From positions 14,197,907 to 14,261,906 of the forward strand of contig LR990041.1 in assembly GCA_905147135.1 (NCBI GenBank): 64,000 nt of DNA, written 5' to 3'. Both the position numbers and the translations under genes were made by a program. This DNA is from Blastobasis lacticolella. Its lineage: Eukaryota; Arthropoda; Insecta; Lepidoptera; Blastobasidae. A model generated the notes under the pieces. That model made no database searches. It worked only from the letters and a program-made list of their open reading frames with translations, and was not told where the DNA came from. Below are positions 52,422-63,670 of this stretch, in pieces. Every line of letters starts with the position of its first letter. The first letter of the stretch is position 1.

Positions 52422-53054
52422 AGTATTCCAGAAAGAGTTATTGGTACATCACCATGTACCAATACCAGTACCATCACCAGTGCCACCGCAATGGGGTTCA
52501 AACCCCGTCCCAAAAAAAATGGCGGCACTTCATTTCATTCAGCAGGCACGGCATTCGATGAAATGTACATATGTCGATGCCAAGAACAGCGACGCCGTCA
52601 CTGAGTCACATAAGTTTGTGAAACTGTATATTGACTTGAAATTGTTGTTAAGTTCGAAATTGGATCAAGATTTGGGGTAGGGTTAAGCTTAGAGCCACAG
52701 GTATGAGATATTCCATGTATTGGTTCTCACAGTAACAACGCATGAGCTAGTAGTATTCGAATAACGTGTGTACTTGAAAAAGCGACTTACGACCAATGAT
52801 AACTAATGTACGTTTCATAAATTGTGTCTAAACAATTTAGACAAAATTCTTCCCGAAAACATATACTAGACTTTCACGTGTCTAAATCATACAGCTATAC
52901 TCTATTTTTTTTAACTATAAAGTAGTGAGGCTCAATACGACATTCTCATTAGTTCATTTAAATTAGGTACGCTAAGGCGGTTGTCACGGCGTAGATAATT
53001 TACTGCGATGATTTTTTGTGTTACTACAATCGCAGATATCTCTAATATCATAAA
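52422..53054. other. No gene; small perfect hairpin
   Basis: ATTGGTACAT-CACC-ATGTACCAAT at 52440-52463. The 67- and 79-codon frames at 52401-52680 have no domain. Confidence 0.4.
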
Positions 53055-53195
53055 AACATAAGGATGAAGTGTTCGCCCGGATCGCGTCTTCCGATGACGT
53101 CTCTACAGCTTAGCTTCAATCAACTGCAGATCACAAATTAACATCTTTGCACGTTTTTCCACCCAATCCAAAGCAGCCAGTTGGTATTTGGTTAA
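53055..53195 (-). pseudogene. LINE fragment (same family as 46.8-47.7 kb)
   Basis: ATAAGGATGAAGTGTTCGCC, GATCGCGTCTTCCGATG, then AACATCTTTGCACGTTTTTC and CCAATCCAAAGCAGCCAGTT. These match, in reverse, 47462-47500 and 47290-47345 of the LINE pseudogene, with the intervening coding section deleted. Confidence 0.75.
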
Positions 53196-53731
53196 CCACT
53201 TTACATGTTTTTGGCTTACATGTATTTGCAAAATTTCAATTCAATTGATTACCGAGAAGTGGGAAGTGGGTAAGTGATGTGAACGAAGGCTTATAACCAA
53301 TAAGAATGGAGAGCATTATCCTAGTACTTTATAGTTAAAAACAATAGAGTATAGCTTAGAAAATATTTCTAAATACGTAAAAAAATTACCAACAACATTT
53401 TGACACCAAAATCAAACTTCTAGTGAATTCCAAAAGCTTGATGGGCACGTCTGAGTCACGCTTGACCGGTGTTTAGTGTTGCTCCGTTTGGCCATCGGAG
53501 ACGTAACCCTAAAAAGGTCAAAGGTTATCCTCACAGCTCATCTTGAAAACAAGTCATACTGTGCAGATTCTATGTAGGTTTATAGACTATTTGCTTTTGG
53601 CGAGACATTTCGTCGCCGGCCTGACCTATAATAATTTGGCTGCTCTTCAAATACTATTGTACACAATTTAGTAGTAACTGTTTTTTTACAAAGAGGACTT
53701 ATCTCTAAAATATATATCATCCAATAAACTA
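53196..53731. other. No gene recognised
   Basis: AT-rich, no repeat match. Confidence 0.35.
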
Positions 53732-53972
53732 ATGGTCGTTTGGTGTCCGGCAGAATAGAATAGCACCAACCCCTCACAATCGTGGTTGTCGTACAAGGTG
53801 ACTAATGTTTTCGAGGCAAAAGTTCTGGAATTTTCGTAGGCTGGAAAATGGACAGCAGCATTTTTCATTTCTATATTTACAACACTATAATCCGTGGAGA
53901 TTATGGCCGTAACCTCCCCTCTCATGGGAGAGGTCGTAAGTCCTACAGTGGACTGTTATGGACTGTGATGAA
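53732..53972 (+). mobile_element. RTE-derived short non-autonomous repeat
   Basis: GGTGTCCGGCAGAATAGAAT, TCGTGGTTGTCGTACAAGGT, GGCTGGAAAATGGACAGCAG, GTGGAGATTATGGCCGTAAC and TCCTACAGTGGACTGTTATG. A piece around GCGATCTCCAACCCGCC is missing. It runs into a (GAAAT)n stretch and a reversed LINE end. Confidence 0.8.
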
Positions 53973-54060
53973 ATGAAATGAAAGATATTTATTGATAAAC
54001 AAGGACACTACATTACAACAATCACATAATATAAAATAAACATATACCTATCATGATGAT
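53973..54060 (-). mobile_element. LINE 3-prime end scrap
   Basis: GAAATGAAATGAAAGATATT then ATTGATAAACAAGGACACTA matches the pattern of 49316 and 18327 (A-rich run then TTTATTGA-ACA). Confidence 0.45.
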
Positions 54061-54507
54061 GATGACTATGTAGTAAGTCCATAAATACAGGGTAAAGCCG
54101 GTAACAGAAGCAATAAATATAAAAGATAACCCAACAGAAATCCTGTAGTTACTCAAGGTATCCTAATGCTCCAAAGTCCACTGCAAAAGCCAGTTCGGCT
54201 TAAATTCCTTTGAAACCAGTAATCAACAGTGATGATTCAGCCCCTTTTTATCCAACAAATTAATTTATAAGACTACAAATTTTATAATTGGTCTGGCGAT
54301 GAATGCGTGTGATCTTGCAAATCTTCCTTTATCTTATTTCACTTTGAATTGCAGCAGGGAACATTCAAATCTCTTAATCCGAATAGCTACCAGCTATAAG
54401 AACCCGAAGGACGTTATTTGCCAAGCTTCGCTTTAAGGGATTTAATTTCAGATTTAGCGCAGCCAGCTTTCAATCTTCACAGAAACCAATATTACTAAGA
54501 TTGAGCC
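54061..54507. other. No gene recognised
   Basis: No ORF or repeat match; possibly continuation of the LINE end, not provable by eye. Confidence 0.3.
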
Positions 54508-54675
54508 TTCCAAGTCGAATAATCACGATTGCAATGAATTACACTTATCTTAAATAATTAATTATAATTGCCTAAATAATTATATCCACGATAGATTTCC
54601 AAGTCAAACAATTACGATTGCAATCAATTACACTTATAACTTAAATAATTTATTATAATTACCAAAATAATTATT
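54508..54675. repeat. Tandem duplication, 89-bp unit, two copies
   Basis: TTCCAAGTCGAATAATCACG begins unit 1 (54508-54596) and TTCCAAGTCAAACAATTACG unit 2 (54597 to about 54675). Both continue GATTGCAAT-AATTACACTTAT and a TAAATAATT-rich end. Confidence 0.85.
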
Positions 54676-55670
54676 CAATATAGTAGCTATTCGGCAAGCA
54701 TTTGGTGAGGTGCGTGTCAAGGTATCAAATGTGGATTAATTACCAATCTGAAATCTCATTTCGTGACACCATGACAGATTGACGGAGGTACACCTCATTT
54801 CCGGAGGTTAACTCTTGTGGGACGGAAAATTGCTGTATATTACCTCAATCTGGGGGCCCTCGACTTGGATATTACTTACGTAAGTATTGAGGCACTTACA
54901 AGGAAATCAATGTCTGACGTATGGATATTATTGATTGTGAGGGTGCCGTAGGTTAGCCTACGTCATTGAGTACTAGGAAAATTCCACTTTGTAGTGATGG
55001 TAGACGTTTAGGAGACCAAAACACGTTGGCCTGCTCGTACACAACTGGGCACAATTTTAAATTTATTGCAGTGACCCAAACTTCGACTTTTCGTAGCGAC
55101 CCTCTTGTGTGGGTTCTATAAGTGAAAAAAACTGGGGTGCCTCACATCTTTATGGCAGTTTAGCTTTTTAGACACATTAAAGTAATTTTTCTCTTTTGTG
55201 ACAGGTATGTAAGTATTATCGCTACGATAAGTCGAGGTATGGGTTAAATTTTATTATGTCAGGCTTTGCACGGGAAAACCAACGTTTTGTGGATCTCCAT
55301 AACTACAAAGTGGAATTTTTCTTGTACTCGATGACGTACGATAACTTACGGCGCCTTCACAGTCTAAAAAAAGAGAAAGATAAATAAAGATAGCATACAC
55401 ATATGTTTTGTAAATTACACGTTGTTCGCTGGAAACAACTGACACAATGTCGAAAGACGCACCGCCTAGTCACCAGGAGCTCATAAAAAAAATGAATTTA
55501 TTGACACGAATTATAACATTTTGATAATAATATATATGTTTACAAAGTGACAGTAGTATGACAAAAATTTACAGCCCTGCCTCCTAAACTAGGAATAAAT
55601 CCTGTATCTTAAGAGTCATAAATGCCATTTAGCCATTAACATTGCGTAAGTAGACCTGTATGTCAGTGGA

Positions 55671-55673
<3 letters not shown>
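54676..55673. other. No gene recognised
   Basis: Contains ATGAATTTATTGACACGAAT at about 55490, another possible reversed LINE tail. No supported ORF. Confidence 0.35.

Positions 55674-55706
<33 letters not shown>
55674..55706. repeat. (TG)n microsatellite
   Basis: About 16 uninterrupted TG units. Confidence 0.95.
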
Positions 55707-55710
<4 letters not shown>

Positions 55711-56999
55711 TGGGGTATGAGAGTTCGCCTTACTAAGATCATAACATTATTGTTTTATTAATAATACACTAGTTTGTTTTAAGTATGTTACATATTTAGC
55801 AGTTCTTCAGTTTTGTTGTAGTCTAGAGTAAGTAACCAGTTTATAAGTTTAATTTTAACTTCGTATCTAAGCAGCCCAGTGGATGTGTTCCATTTTGCGA
55901 TATTTATGACACCGCTGGTTCTTTCACGGCAGGGGTGTTAAAAGCAGAAGTCAGAGCCGTCGCAATATTCATTACGTGGCTCCCCGAAACCGCCGAGGCA
56001 TCAAGGCCATGAATTAAGGTGGGGCCCATTACGCTAGGCAGGAAATTTGCACGGCCCGCGCTTTGTATGCGTTGCCATCGCCACCGTGTTATAATGGTTC
56101 TGCCAACTTAGTTGTGCACGTGCCGTAAATCTTGGAGTGAGATTATTAAAAAGATATCCGCTCCTTCATTTTTGCATAAATAAACAACGGGTCATTAATG
56201 CGGACGCCATTCCGACGGGCGTAGGGACGTCATGTTGTCGCCACTTTGCCGTCAGAATAATTTGTACGCGGAACCAGTCAAGTGTGACATGACATGGTTT
56301 AATCCAAATTCTATACGCTGTCAACCGTTATTCGCCCAGTTTAGCCAAATATCAATGATGGTATAGTGAAATATAAATGGGGTGTAAAGGTTTTACGGTG
56401 TCGGTAGCACGTGAGTGATTCTCCTGACACCCCCAACAAAAAATTACTAAAGGCCAGTGATTTTTGACCAAAGCGATCGTAATAAAATTTGCCTTTAACA
56501 CTAAAAAAACGACAAAATATGCATACCTACAAAGACGGCGGACGGTCAAATGACTGCTCTATTGACATTTAAGGAATCATTTATTAAGTAAAAGCATTTA
56601 AACAATACAAAAATCAAAAGAATAGGGTGTATAACACACCGTTGCCTAAAAACTTCCGGAACAACTCACGTATTTATTTGTCCTCATTTCACTTTCCAAA
56701 CTGAGATACCTACCATGGTTCTTATCAATGCTATTAATTGAACAGAATATAAACTACAGATGAAACAACTAAGGATTTCTCTTTTACAATATTTAAAAAC
56801 CTTACAGAAGATTTAAGAAGCAGAAGTAATTTCAAATTCTTAACCGAAATCGGCAGAATATTATACGAACATCTCTAACGAGATCAATATACTAAACGTA
56901 TCCTTAACTTCCCTACTGTTGACCTAAATTTTGGCTGGTGAATTCAGTCGCAACTGAAGCCGACAAGGACGTAGTTGTAAAAGCTAGTTCTCTAGTTTT
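55707..56999. other. No gene; GC-richer patch near 56 kb
   Basis: From about 55930 to 56290 the sequence is GC-richer, without repeat match, and interspersed with ATTAAT/ATTACG-like homeodomain-type words. It is a candidate non-coding conserved block only by composition. No ORF. Confidence 0.3.
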
Positions 57000-57160
57000 T
57001 TGTTTACATCACTGAGGTGGCAAACAAGCTTATGGCCTGTCTGATGGTAAGCAGTCACCGCAGCGTATGTGTAGAAAACAGGCAGCCAGCGCAAATGGGC
57101 TCTGGCCGATCTACCAGCGCTAGCCGGAACCGCTTACGATCGGACCGGAACGTTTTTTTC
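57000..57160 (-). mobile_element. LINE 3-prime end, 5-prime truncated
   Basis: TTTTTTGTTTACATCACTGA, GGTGGCAAACAAGCTTATGG, CCTGTCTGATGGTAAGCAGT then CACCGCAGCGTATGTGTAG. This is the reversed conserved 3-prime end of the jockey/CR1-type LINEs, followed by GCGCAAATGGGCTCTGGCCG. Confidence 0.75.
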
Positions 57161-58719
57161 ATCGAGGGGTTATTTACTCACAGATTCAGCACATAAATAT
57201 TATTATGCTTTCACAATAAAATAATTCCCTCTCTAGTCCAAAAATACGTAAAAACCAAAGTACTCTAGAAAACTCTTCAATACAAGTAATTATAATAAAG
57301 TCTTTTTCCTTAACTGCGGTTTGTGTAGAAAATACATAAGTAAATAAGATTCCAGATTTTTAACAATATTTCTGTTATGGCCCCTGAGGCTGAGGCTATC
57401 TTCTATTGTGAGAGAGATGGCCCAAAAAGTGCCCTAAGTAAACGAATGATCAAAGGAATAATTTAGTCCAAATGGAATAATTTGAATTTCAATCCCAGAA
57501 AAGTGTGTGTCAACAGTAGACTCATTTAATTGTGGCAAATGGAACTACGTATCTTGAAATAGACATTGAACCTTCAAAATCTGGTCATCGATTTTAGGCG
57601 CAGGAATACCTTACAGCCGTACAGCCCGCGGTAGTAGTTGAAAACTACTTTGCTTCTCAGCAACAGTTTAATTTAAGCTCATTAATATTTTATTTCAAAT
57701 TTGTCAACATTCTACGTGCTCCAGTACTTCATTAGATTTCAATAGAAAACGTACCTCCTCCTAGAAAACTTTTCTTTAATTTTGGGAAAAGTTTGCTATC
57801 AGTGGGTGCCCTCGTGTCCAGTGGCTCCTAGATTAAAGGCAGTTCACGTGGATAAAAATATTCTGACAATAATGAGAAAATAATATTTACTGTGGAAGAT
57901 TATTTTTCAGTGGGTGGACAAAATTTTATCCTGGGGGATATTGAAATATTGAAGCGCTGACGGAAATAGTATATTAGTGTGACAAGGCACTACGTTGAAA
58001 AATAAATTACTTCATAGGATCAGGGTAAATACGGATCATATCGATCAGCCCTTGTAAACGTATCATCAAAGAGAGCTACTAATGGTCTAAGATTTAAACT
58101 AAGCCACCATTTTACAAGATTTACACAAGACAGGGCAATAACGACTGGCTACTATGAATATTGGATCGTGTAGGCTTTGGCACAAACAGGTGGTAAAATT
58201 GAATAAATAATGACCCTACTTACGTTATTAGTGACCTTATAATTTGATATTTTGTATGGCACCTTCAACAATGTAACGAGCACGCTACTTCTTAGGCTTG
58301 ACGTTGGCAAGGTAAGGTTGATCAAGGGCTTCCGCTGGGGCACTTGAGACTGGGTGACTGTCTCGAAAGCAGATTGGTGGATATTGTACCATTGTAATTT
58401 ACGTCATCCCCTGCCAGTCATATATTTACTTTTTTGTCAGTCTAATTCAGTTTGCCAAAACCCGTACTCGATCGTAAATACCACTTAACAGGAGTTATAG
58501 ATTCATTGCCATATTGCAATATAGTTTACCTACCAACCCATCTGCGTGAACTAGTTTGGTATTTTTCCATTTCCATTTAATATTTCCACCCCTGACTCAA
58601 CTTTTTCTGTAGACGTTTCTTATACGTGCAATTGTATTTATACTTTCTTATTTACGTATAAAATAAAGTCGCTTTTCGCATATGTTTGATGTGGTTTCCT
58701 CAGTGGTTTTCACCATCGT
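57161..58719. other. No gene; copy of the GTCTCGGAAGC block
   Basis: At 58318-58420, CTGGGTGACTGTCTCGAAAG then CAGATTGGTGG parallels 13090-13125. Otherwise AT-rich without supported ORFs. Confidence 0.4.
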
Positions 58720-58779
58720 TAAAGGCCTTGCCACATACAAAGCTCGGCGCGGCGAGCTTTGTATGTGGCAAGGCCTTTA
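58720..58779. repeat. Perfect hairpin, 27-bp arms, 6-nt loop
   Basis: The left arm 58720-58746 starts TAAAGGCCTTGCCACATACA and ends AAGCTCG; the loop is GCGCGG; the right arm 58753-58779 is its exact reverse complement. No mismatch in 27 bp. Confidence 0.95.
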
Positions 58780-59931
58780 GAGAATTTCTCTTGAGAAGGT
58801 TTATCTTTATACATAGTTTTATACTCGCTCGTTCTATAAGTCGCTTCCCTCCGTTTGTATCGATGTACGGTAAGATCTTTTAAACTATACAATGGATTTT
58901 AATGCGGTTTTCAACAATATATAGAGTAATTTAGGTGTCGCGCCGTGTCCAATAGTATGATATAATACATACATGGGTCGCTAGTAATATCTATTTAAAT
59001 TTTTCGTCGACTTCATTTGTAGGCAAACAATGACTTTCACCGTATTTGCGGTCAATTTCGACTCTGCCAAGCTCCGCTTTCACACTCCACTTCGCTCAAG
59101 ACTTTATTTTATCAGTTCATCCATAAATATATTGTTGCCTCAAACAATAATAACCTAGCTATCGGCTTATGATGTCACAGGTTGTTCTGCGCTAAATTTA
59201 GAACGTTCGTCATTGTCCTGCCCCTCGGTTTGTTAGGTTAACACGCGGCGGGTCAATTTTTTGGGGCACGGTGCCATCTTAAATTAATGGCCTGGCCACG
59301 CAAATACTGGCTTGTCATGACACCGACGCCATAGAGGGTTAACATCCGACCTTGTAACGAAAAACCCTGGCAAATAGACAATAACTGCGCGTGCCAGGTA
59401 TTTTATTACGTGTGTCGTTAACGACAGGGAGGTGGGCGTTATTTATTCTGTAGGGCTTTTATATTATTCATTTTACATAATTAGGCTCGCATATCGTTAT
59501 TATTATTAGCTTGTTGCCTATGAAATGGCGTTGGCGTTTTGTATGGTGAAAATAATGGAAACAGTAAGTTTCATACAAGTAAATTTAGATTTTTCGATTT
59601 CTTGGCAACTGCAAATCAGATTACATTGAGACTTTGTAGCTATAATCGGACAACATTACGCTAATACTATTTCATTATGATACCTACCTTTTTAATAAAA
59701 TTACACCTGGAGGAAAAGGTGTATTTTCCAACCCATATAAAAACTGTATAAAATATTCTTTATTTAATTTTAGACACTTATCATCGGTATCTAAATATAC
59801 TCCACTTTCGAAATCAAGTAATAATTTGATATGTTATGTACAATTAAAAATATTTGAACAAATATATACTTGCGATAAAAACGCCAATTTCACAGGTAAA
59901 TACCCCATATTTGACGTAGAGAATAAGACAT
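58780..59931. other. No gene recognised
   Basis: A GC-richer stretch at about 59200-59450 has no ORF or repeat match. TATTGTT-GCCTCA-AACAATA is a small inverted pair at about 59131. Confidence 0.35.
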
Positions 59932-60435
59932 TTAGGCCAGTCAAATCTTACAAAAAAATGGCCCTAAAACGCAAAGCGCGATGTAACGCTGCATTTTTTG
60001 TATGTTATTTGGACCCCTTACGAGAGTGTGAAACTACATTTTGCAAGCAAAAAAAAATTGTGCTTCCTGCGTAATACGTGAAAAACTGCGATATTTTCGG
60101 ACTTCTTTCACTTTCTGGTCTAAAAATAAAAAACTATGCATTTTTCGACCAATAAAGCTTAATGGCTTTTAAAGATCATTATATTTGCCACTATTTGAGC
60201 TCTAACACAGCTCTACAAAATGTACAGTGACCAAGTTATGACTCTTCAAAGATGGTCAATTTTTCCGGAAAATTTACAATTTTAAGTTTTGCTTACGTCC
60301 GGAGCAAATTATTGATAAAATCGCTAGTCCTATGATAAAAGTAACTAGAAGAAAGATGTAGTACATTTAATTTACTTTCATTGAAGTAGAAAACGAACTA
60401 AGTGAGACTAATAGTTTACTTACAATCTTGAAAAT
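59932..60435 (+). repeat. Left arm of a 500-bp inverted repeat pair
   Basis: TTAGGCCAGTCAAATCTTAC, AAACGCAAAGCGCGATGTAA, GTGCTTCCTGCGTAATACGT, TATGCATTTTTCGACCAATA, TCCGGAGCAAATTATTG and GTGAGACTAATAGTTTA all recur reversed and in mirror order in 62765-63258. Identity is high with small indels. An 82-codon ORF (59826-60074) enters the arm and has no known domain. Confidence 0.9.
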
Positions 60436-61096
60436 GGATTTTTGAAGAATTCTGTGATAACTTATTTGTGTGAATGGTACCAAAGTACTTATGCTATGCT
60501 TGTTAGAAATTACGTTTAAATAATAATAAAATACCATCACAAGGTGCCAATCAGCTTCCGAGACCGTTCTATCAGTCTCAGGGTCCAGTGGAAGATATTT
60601 GTCAACCTCGCCAATGAATTGCTCGCTTTGATTCGAACGATTTTTAATCTTAATTTTCCTTATGAAAAATGGCATATTTTTCCCTATTTTTGCTCATACT
60701 TCGGCCCCCTCTTTCGGTGTTGCCAATGTGATTTTAAAAATATTGAATTTTTCACGTCGATATTCAACCTTGTAAATCGTTCGAATAGAGGCGAGCGATT
60801 CAATAACTGAACCCAGGGCCGTTTGTATGTTAGTTTGAAGTTGCTTAGTTTTACCATGGGTTCCTGACATTCTACCGAGTTCTGTTGAAATCGTAATAAT
60901 GTATTTTTTTGACATTATTTGGCTTTAATGTTGTATCTACATTCATACGACGACGACATTAGGGCCTTCAAGGAACAAGCCTCTATAAACGAATTCTCGA
61001 CACCACTGGCAGGCTAGGTAGAACAGTCCTTAGTAAGTACGCTTTATGGCGCCTAAAACTAAAAAAATGATGGTTTCATTCGTCCTATTGCGGTAG
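60436..61096 (-). other. Interior of the inverted-repeat structure: decayed coding-like segment
   Basis: On the minus strand two short frames follow one another. The first, 60915-60694, starts MSKKYIITISTELGRMSGTH. The second, 60675-60367, starts MPFFIRKIKIKNRSNQSEQF and contains TVSEADWHLVMV, the block shared with 13071 and 58318. Neither has a domain I know. They could be one broken small protein. Confidence 0.35.
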
Positions 61097-61640
61097 GGAC
61101 TACCTACCGACGCCGGTTTTCCACCCCCCAGTCCAGCAAATTACTTCCAGCATATCCAGCTCGACTTTGGATCTAAAGGAGATTGCGAAGCCGCCGTCCA
61201 CGCCATGAGAACGTTCCTCCAAAGTAATAGTGTTGAAGTCGTACTGAAGGGTGACGTAAAAATGGATTCAACTCCGTCGATAGAGGCGCTTTACTTGGTC
61301 AAATACGATCTAAGCTGCCGGCCGCTTATAAGTTGATGCGGCAATGCTACCAAAAGCCGAGCAATCTTATATACAAAGGCTACCTCTTGCAATCAGTAGT
61401 CGGCTGCCAGCAATAGGCGACTCTCGAGAAGCTAAATTCTAAATTTAACGTGTAGTAGTACGACCTACTTAGAACACGGGAACCTACGAGGGGATGCGAA
61501 CACGGTTTTGCAGGATTTACAGCTCCTCATGCGCGAGTTGAGGGTGATTGGTGTGCTGTCCGAGGGCTGGTACCATTTCTGCAGCTTTTGACGCCATTGC
61601 TATTACAATGTCGTCCACAAGGCGTGACTTCACCTTCTAG
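61097..61640 (+). pseudogene. Unidentified degenerate protein-coding remnant
   Basis: An open stretch at 61097-61336 contains FQHIQLDFGSKGDCEAAVHA, MRTFLQSNSVEVVLKGDVKM and LYLVKYDLSCRPL, with good codon texture for a globular protein. It is cut by a stop at 61334. Further pieces follow in other frames: LLRTREPTRGCEHGF and LMRELRVIGVLSEGWYHFC near 61465-61590. I do not recognise the family. Stops and frame changes make it non-functional. Confidence 0.5.
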
Positions 61641-61784
61641 GTAGTTTTGATTAATCCCTCTCGGTCTTCATTAAAGAAAAAAATCCAATTCTATTGTTGT
61701 GTTTTGCGGTGTTGTCAACAATACAGTGAAACATATTCTTATATTTAATTCTTAACATAAATCTCGATAATTCATCTTGGAAAC

Positions 61785-62560
61785 AGATGGATATGGAGGT
61801 CTAGGCGTTAGGAAAGTTTCAGATGTGTCCCTGTTAGCTTTTCTGTCCCCGGTGCATAGTTCACAGTATCCAGTGTAGAAGTTATTATCTAACTAGGGAC
61901 TTTTATTACGGCGTATTCTATCGAGGCCAAATAAATGCCTTTGGCACGAGGCTTTTCCGGAGGTCCAGCTCCCGAAAAATTCCTGTTCCCAGCGGCTTAG
62001 GGCGAGCCTCGCTGCAGATTGGTGCGAAACAATATTTTAAGCGCACCAACCAACTCTGCAGAGCGTGTCCGTTTGCTGGCTGCTGGCGAGTGTAAATCGG
62101 GTCTCTAACTTCAGGCAATGTCTTCTAAAAATATTGGGACACTTCTCGACCGCGTTACGCACTATATCATCCGCCGGGCCTTTACCTCCGCTGGAGCACC
62201 CGCTAAGCTTGAACCTGGTGGTTTGGCCCGTGATGACGGTAAGAGGCTCGAAGGGATGACACTCCCGCCCTAGGAGCTGGGACGACGTTTGGTCAGAGAC
62301 ACCACGTGTAGCGATACCCTTGCACAGTTCCATCTTCCAGTAACTGCCCGATGCCGTATCAACTGAAAGTGTCAAACGGCTCAAGTGTTGGTGGAAACCA
62401 CATATTTACGCCGTTTGGTGTGGAAACCCTTGAATTCTAGTGTCCATGCGCACACTCCCTATTTCGGGAGCTAGCTAAGCGCTTGGTCGATATTACTAAA
62501 GACCCATAGGGCTGATTTCCACTTCGGACGGGGGACAATACGGCCAACCTTCTGAGCAGC
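61785..62560 (+). pseudogene. Decayed mobile-element ORF, LINE-like C-terminal region
   Basis: Successive frames read GLGVRKVSDVSLLAFLSPVH, CLWHEAFPEVQLPK, then VRLLAAGECKSGL, a stop, [16 protein letters not shown]. These are followed by [33 protein letters not shown], a stop, LVRDTTCSDTLAQFHLP, and after a frame change FTPFGVETLEF and HSLFRELAKRLVDITKDP. The [16 protein letters not shown] ... DTTC-DTLA ... PFGVETLG ... LG-RL-D-T order is a pattern I know from retroelement-associated proteins of many invertebrates. About 60 residues are missing after GTLLD. Confidence 0.7.
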
Positions 62561-62636
62561 ATTCCTAATAGTTCTAATACCGTGAACCTTGGGACAAAAT
62601 TAGTGATTGTTTTATTAAGTCCTTTGTTATTTGTAA

Positions 62637-62694
62637 TTTGTATTATGTCAGATTAGTATTCATAGTTTGTATTATGTCAGATTAGTATTCATAA
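62637..62694. repeat. Tandem duplication, 29-bp unit, two copies
   Basis: TTTGTATTATGTCAGATTAG plus TATTCATAG at 62637-62665 is repeated at 62666-62694 with one change at the end. Confidence 0.9.
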
Positions 62695-62764
62695 TATGTA
62701 TAATTGTTATTCCTACCTTAATAATTACTTTATTTTTCAAAATTACATTTTTACGTTCTCCTTG

Positions 62765-63258
62765 TATTTTTAAGATTGTGAATGAACCATTAGTCTCACA
62801 TAGTTCGTTCTGTACATCATTTAAAGCAAATTAAATGTACTACAACTCACTATTAATTTTTTTTATAATAGAACTAGTAATTTTACCAATAATTTGCTCC
62901 GGACAGAACATAACCTAAAATTGAAGTTTTTCGGGAAATATAGACCATCGTTAAAGAGTCATAACTTGGTTGCTATACGCTTTATAGAGCTGTGTTTGGG
63001 CTTAAATCCTTGCAAATTTAATCAATTTTAAAAGCTATTAAGCTTTGTTGGTCGAAAAATGCATAGTTTTTGAGTTTTAGACCTGAAAGTGAAAAAAGTC
63101 CCAAAATTTCGCAGTTTTTCACGTATTACGCAGGAAGCACAATTTTTTTGTGCTTGCAAAATGTAGTTTTACACTCTCTTAAGGGGTCCAAATAACATAC
63201 CAAAAATGCAGCGTTACATCGCGCTTTGCGTTTTAGATGTAAGATTTGACTGGCCTAA
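62765..63258 (-). repeat. Right arm of the 500-bp inverted repeat pair
   Basis: Mirror of 59932-60435. The outer edge reads GTAAGATTTGACTGGCCTAA on plus. Confidence 0.9.
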
Positions 63259-63319
63259 TTGTGTTCTTTTACTATTTTGATATAATTACATATTTCAATT
63301 TCGTTAGAGAATTGTCAGT

Positions 63320-63640
63320 CCATCATCATTATCATCGCATCAATAGCCCGCAACAGTCCACTGCTGGACTTGTGCCCTAAACATTAGTGAAGGGAAATTG
63401 TCATAATCTCTAAACTTGCCAGCCGTGTACGGTACCTAAGTTCAAAAATACTCATCAGTAAACGCTTCTGCCCGTTTCCAGGGGGGGGGGGCTTAATAGA
63501 GATATGTAGCTAGAAAAAATTTCGATTTCAAGATGTCACAGCCCAGGTCTGGTCCATGGAGGTCGAAGGTGTTCTGCTCTGTACGATATACGTAAATCGA
63601 ACGAATTACTACTATTCTAATTCTACTCTACCGGATATAG
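63320..63640 (-). mobile_element. RTE-derived short repeat, diverged
   Basis: CATCATCATTATCATCGCAT, CGCAACAGTCCACTGCTGGA, GTCATAATCTCTAAACTTGC and, at the far end, TTCTACTCTACCGGATATAG. The middle is much eroded and contains an 11-base G run at 63481-63491. Confidence 0.6.
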
Positions 63641-63670
63641 CTTAACGTGTCTGTTGCGACTATTATAACT

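Noticed and set aside
59826..60074. 82-codon ORF as a gene in the inverted-repeat arm
   Set aside because: The mirror arm breaks the frame and diverges before the ORF start; no domain.
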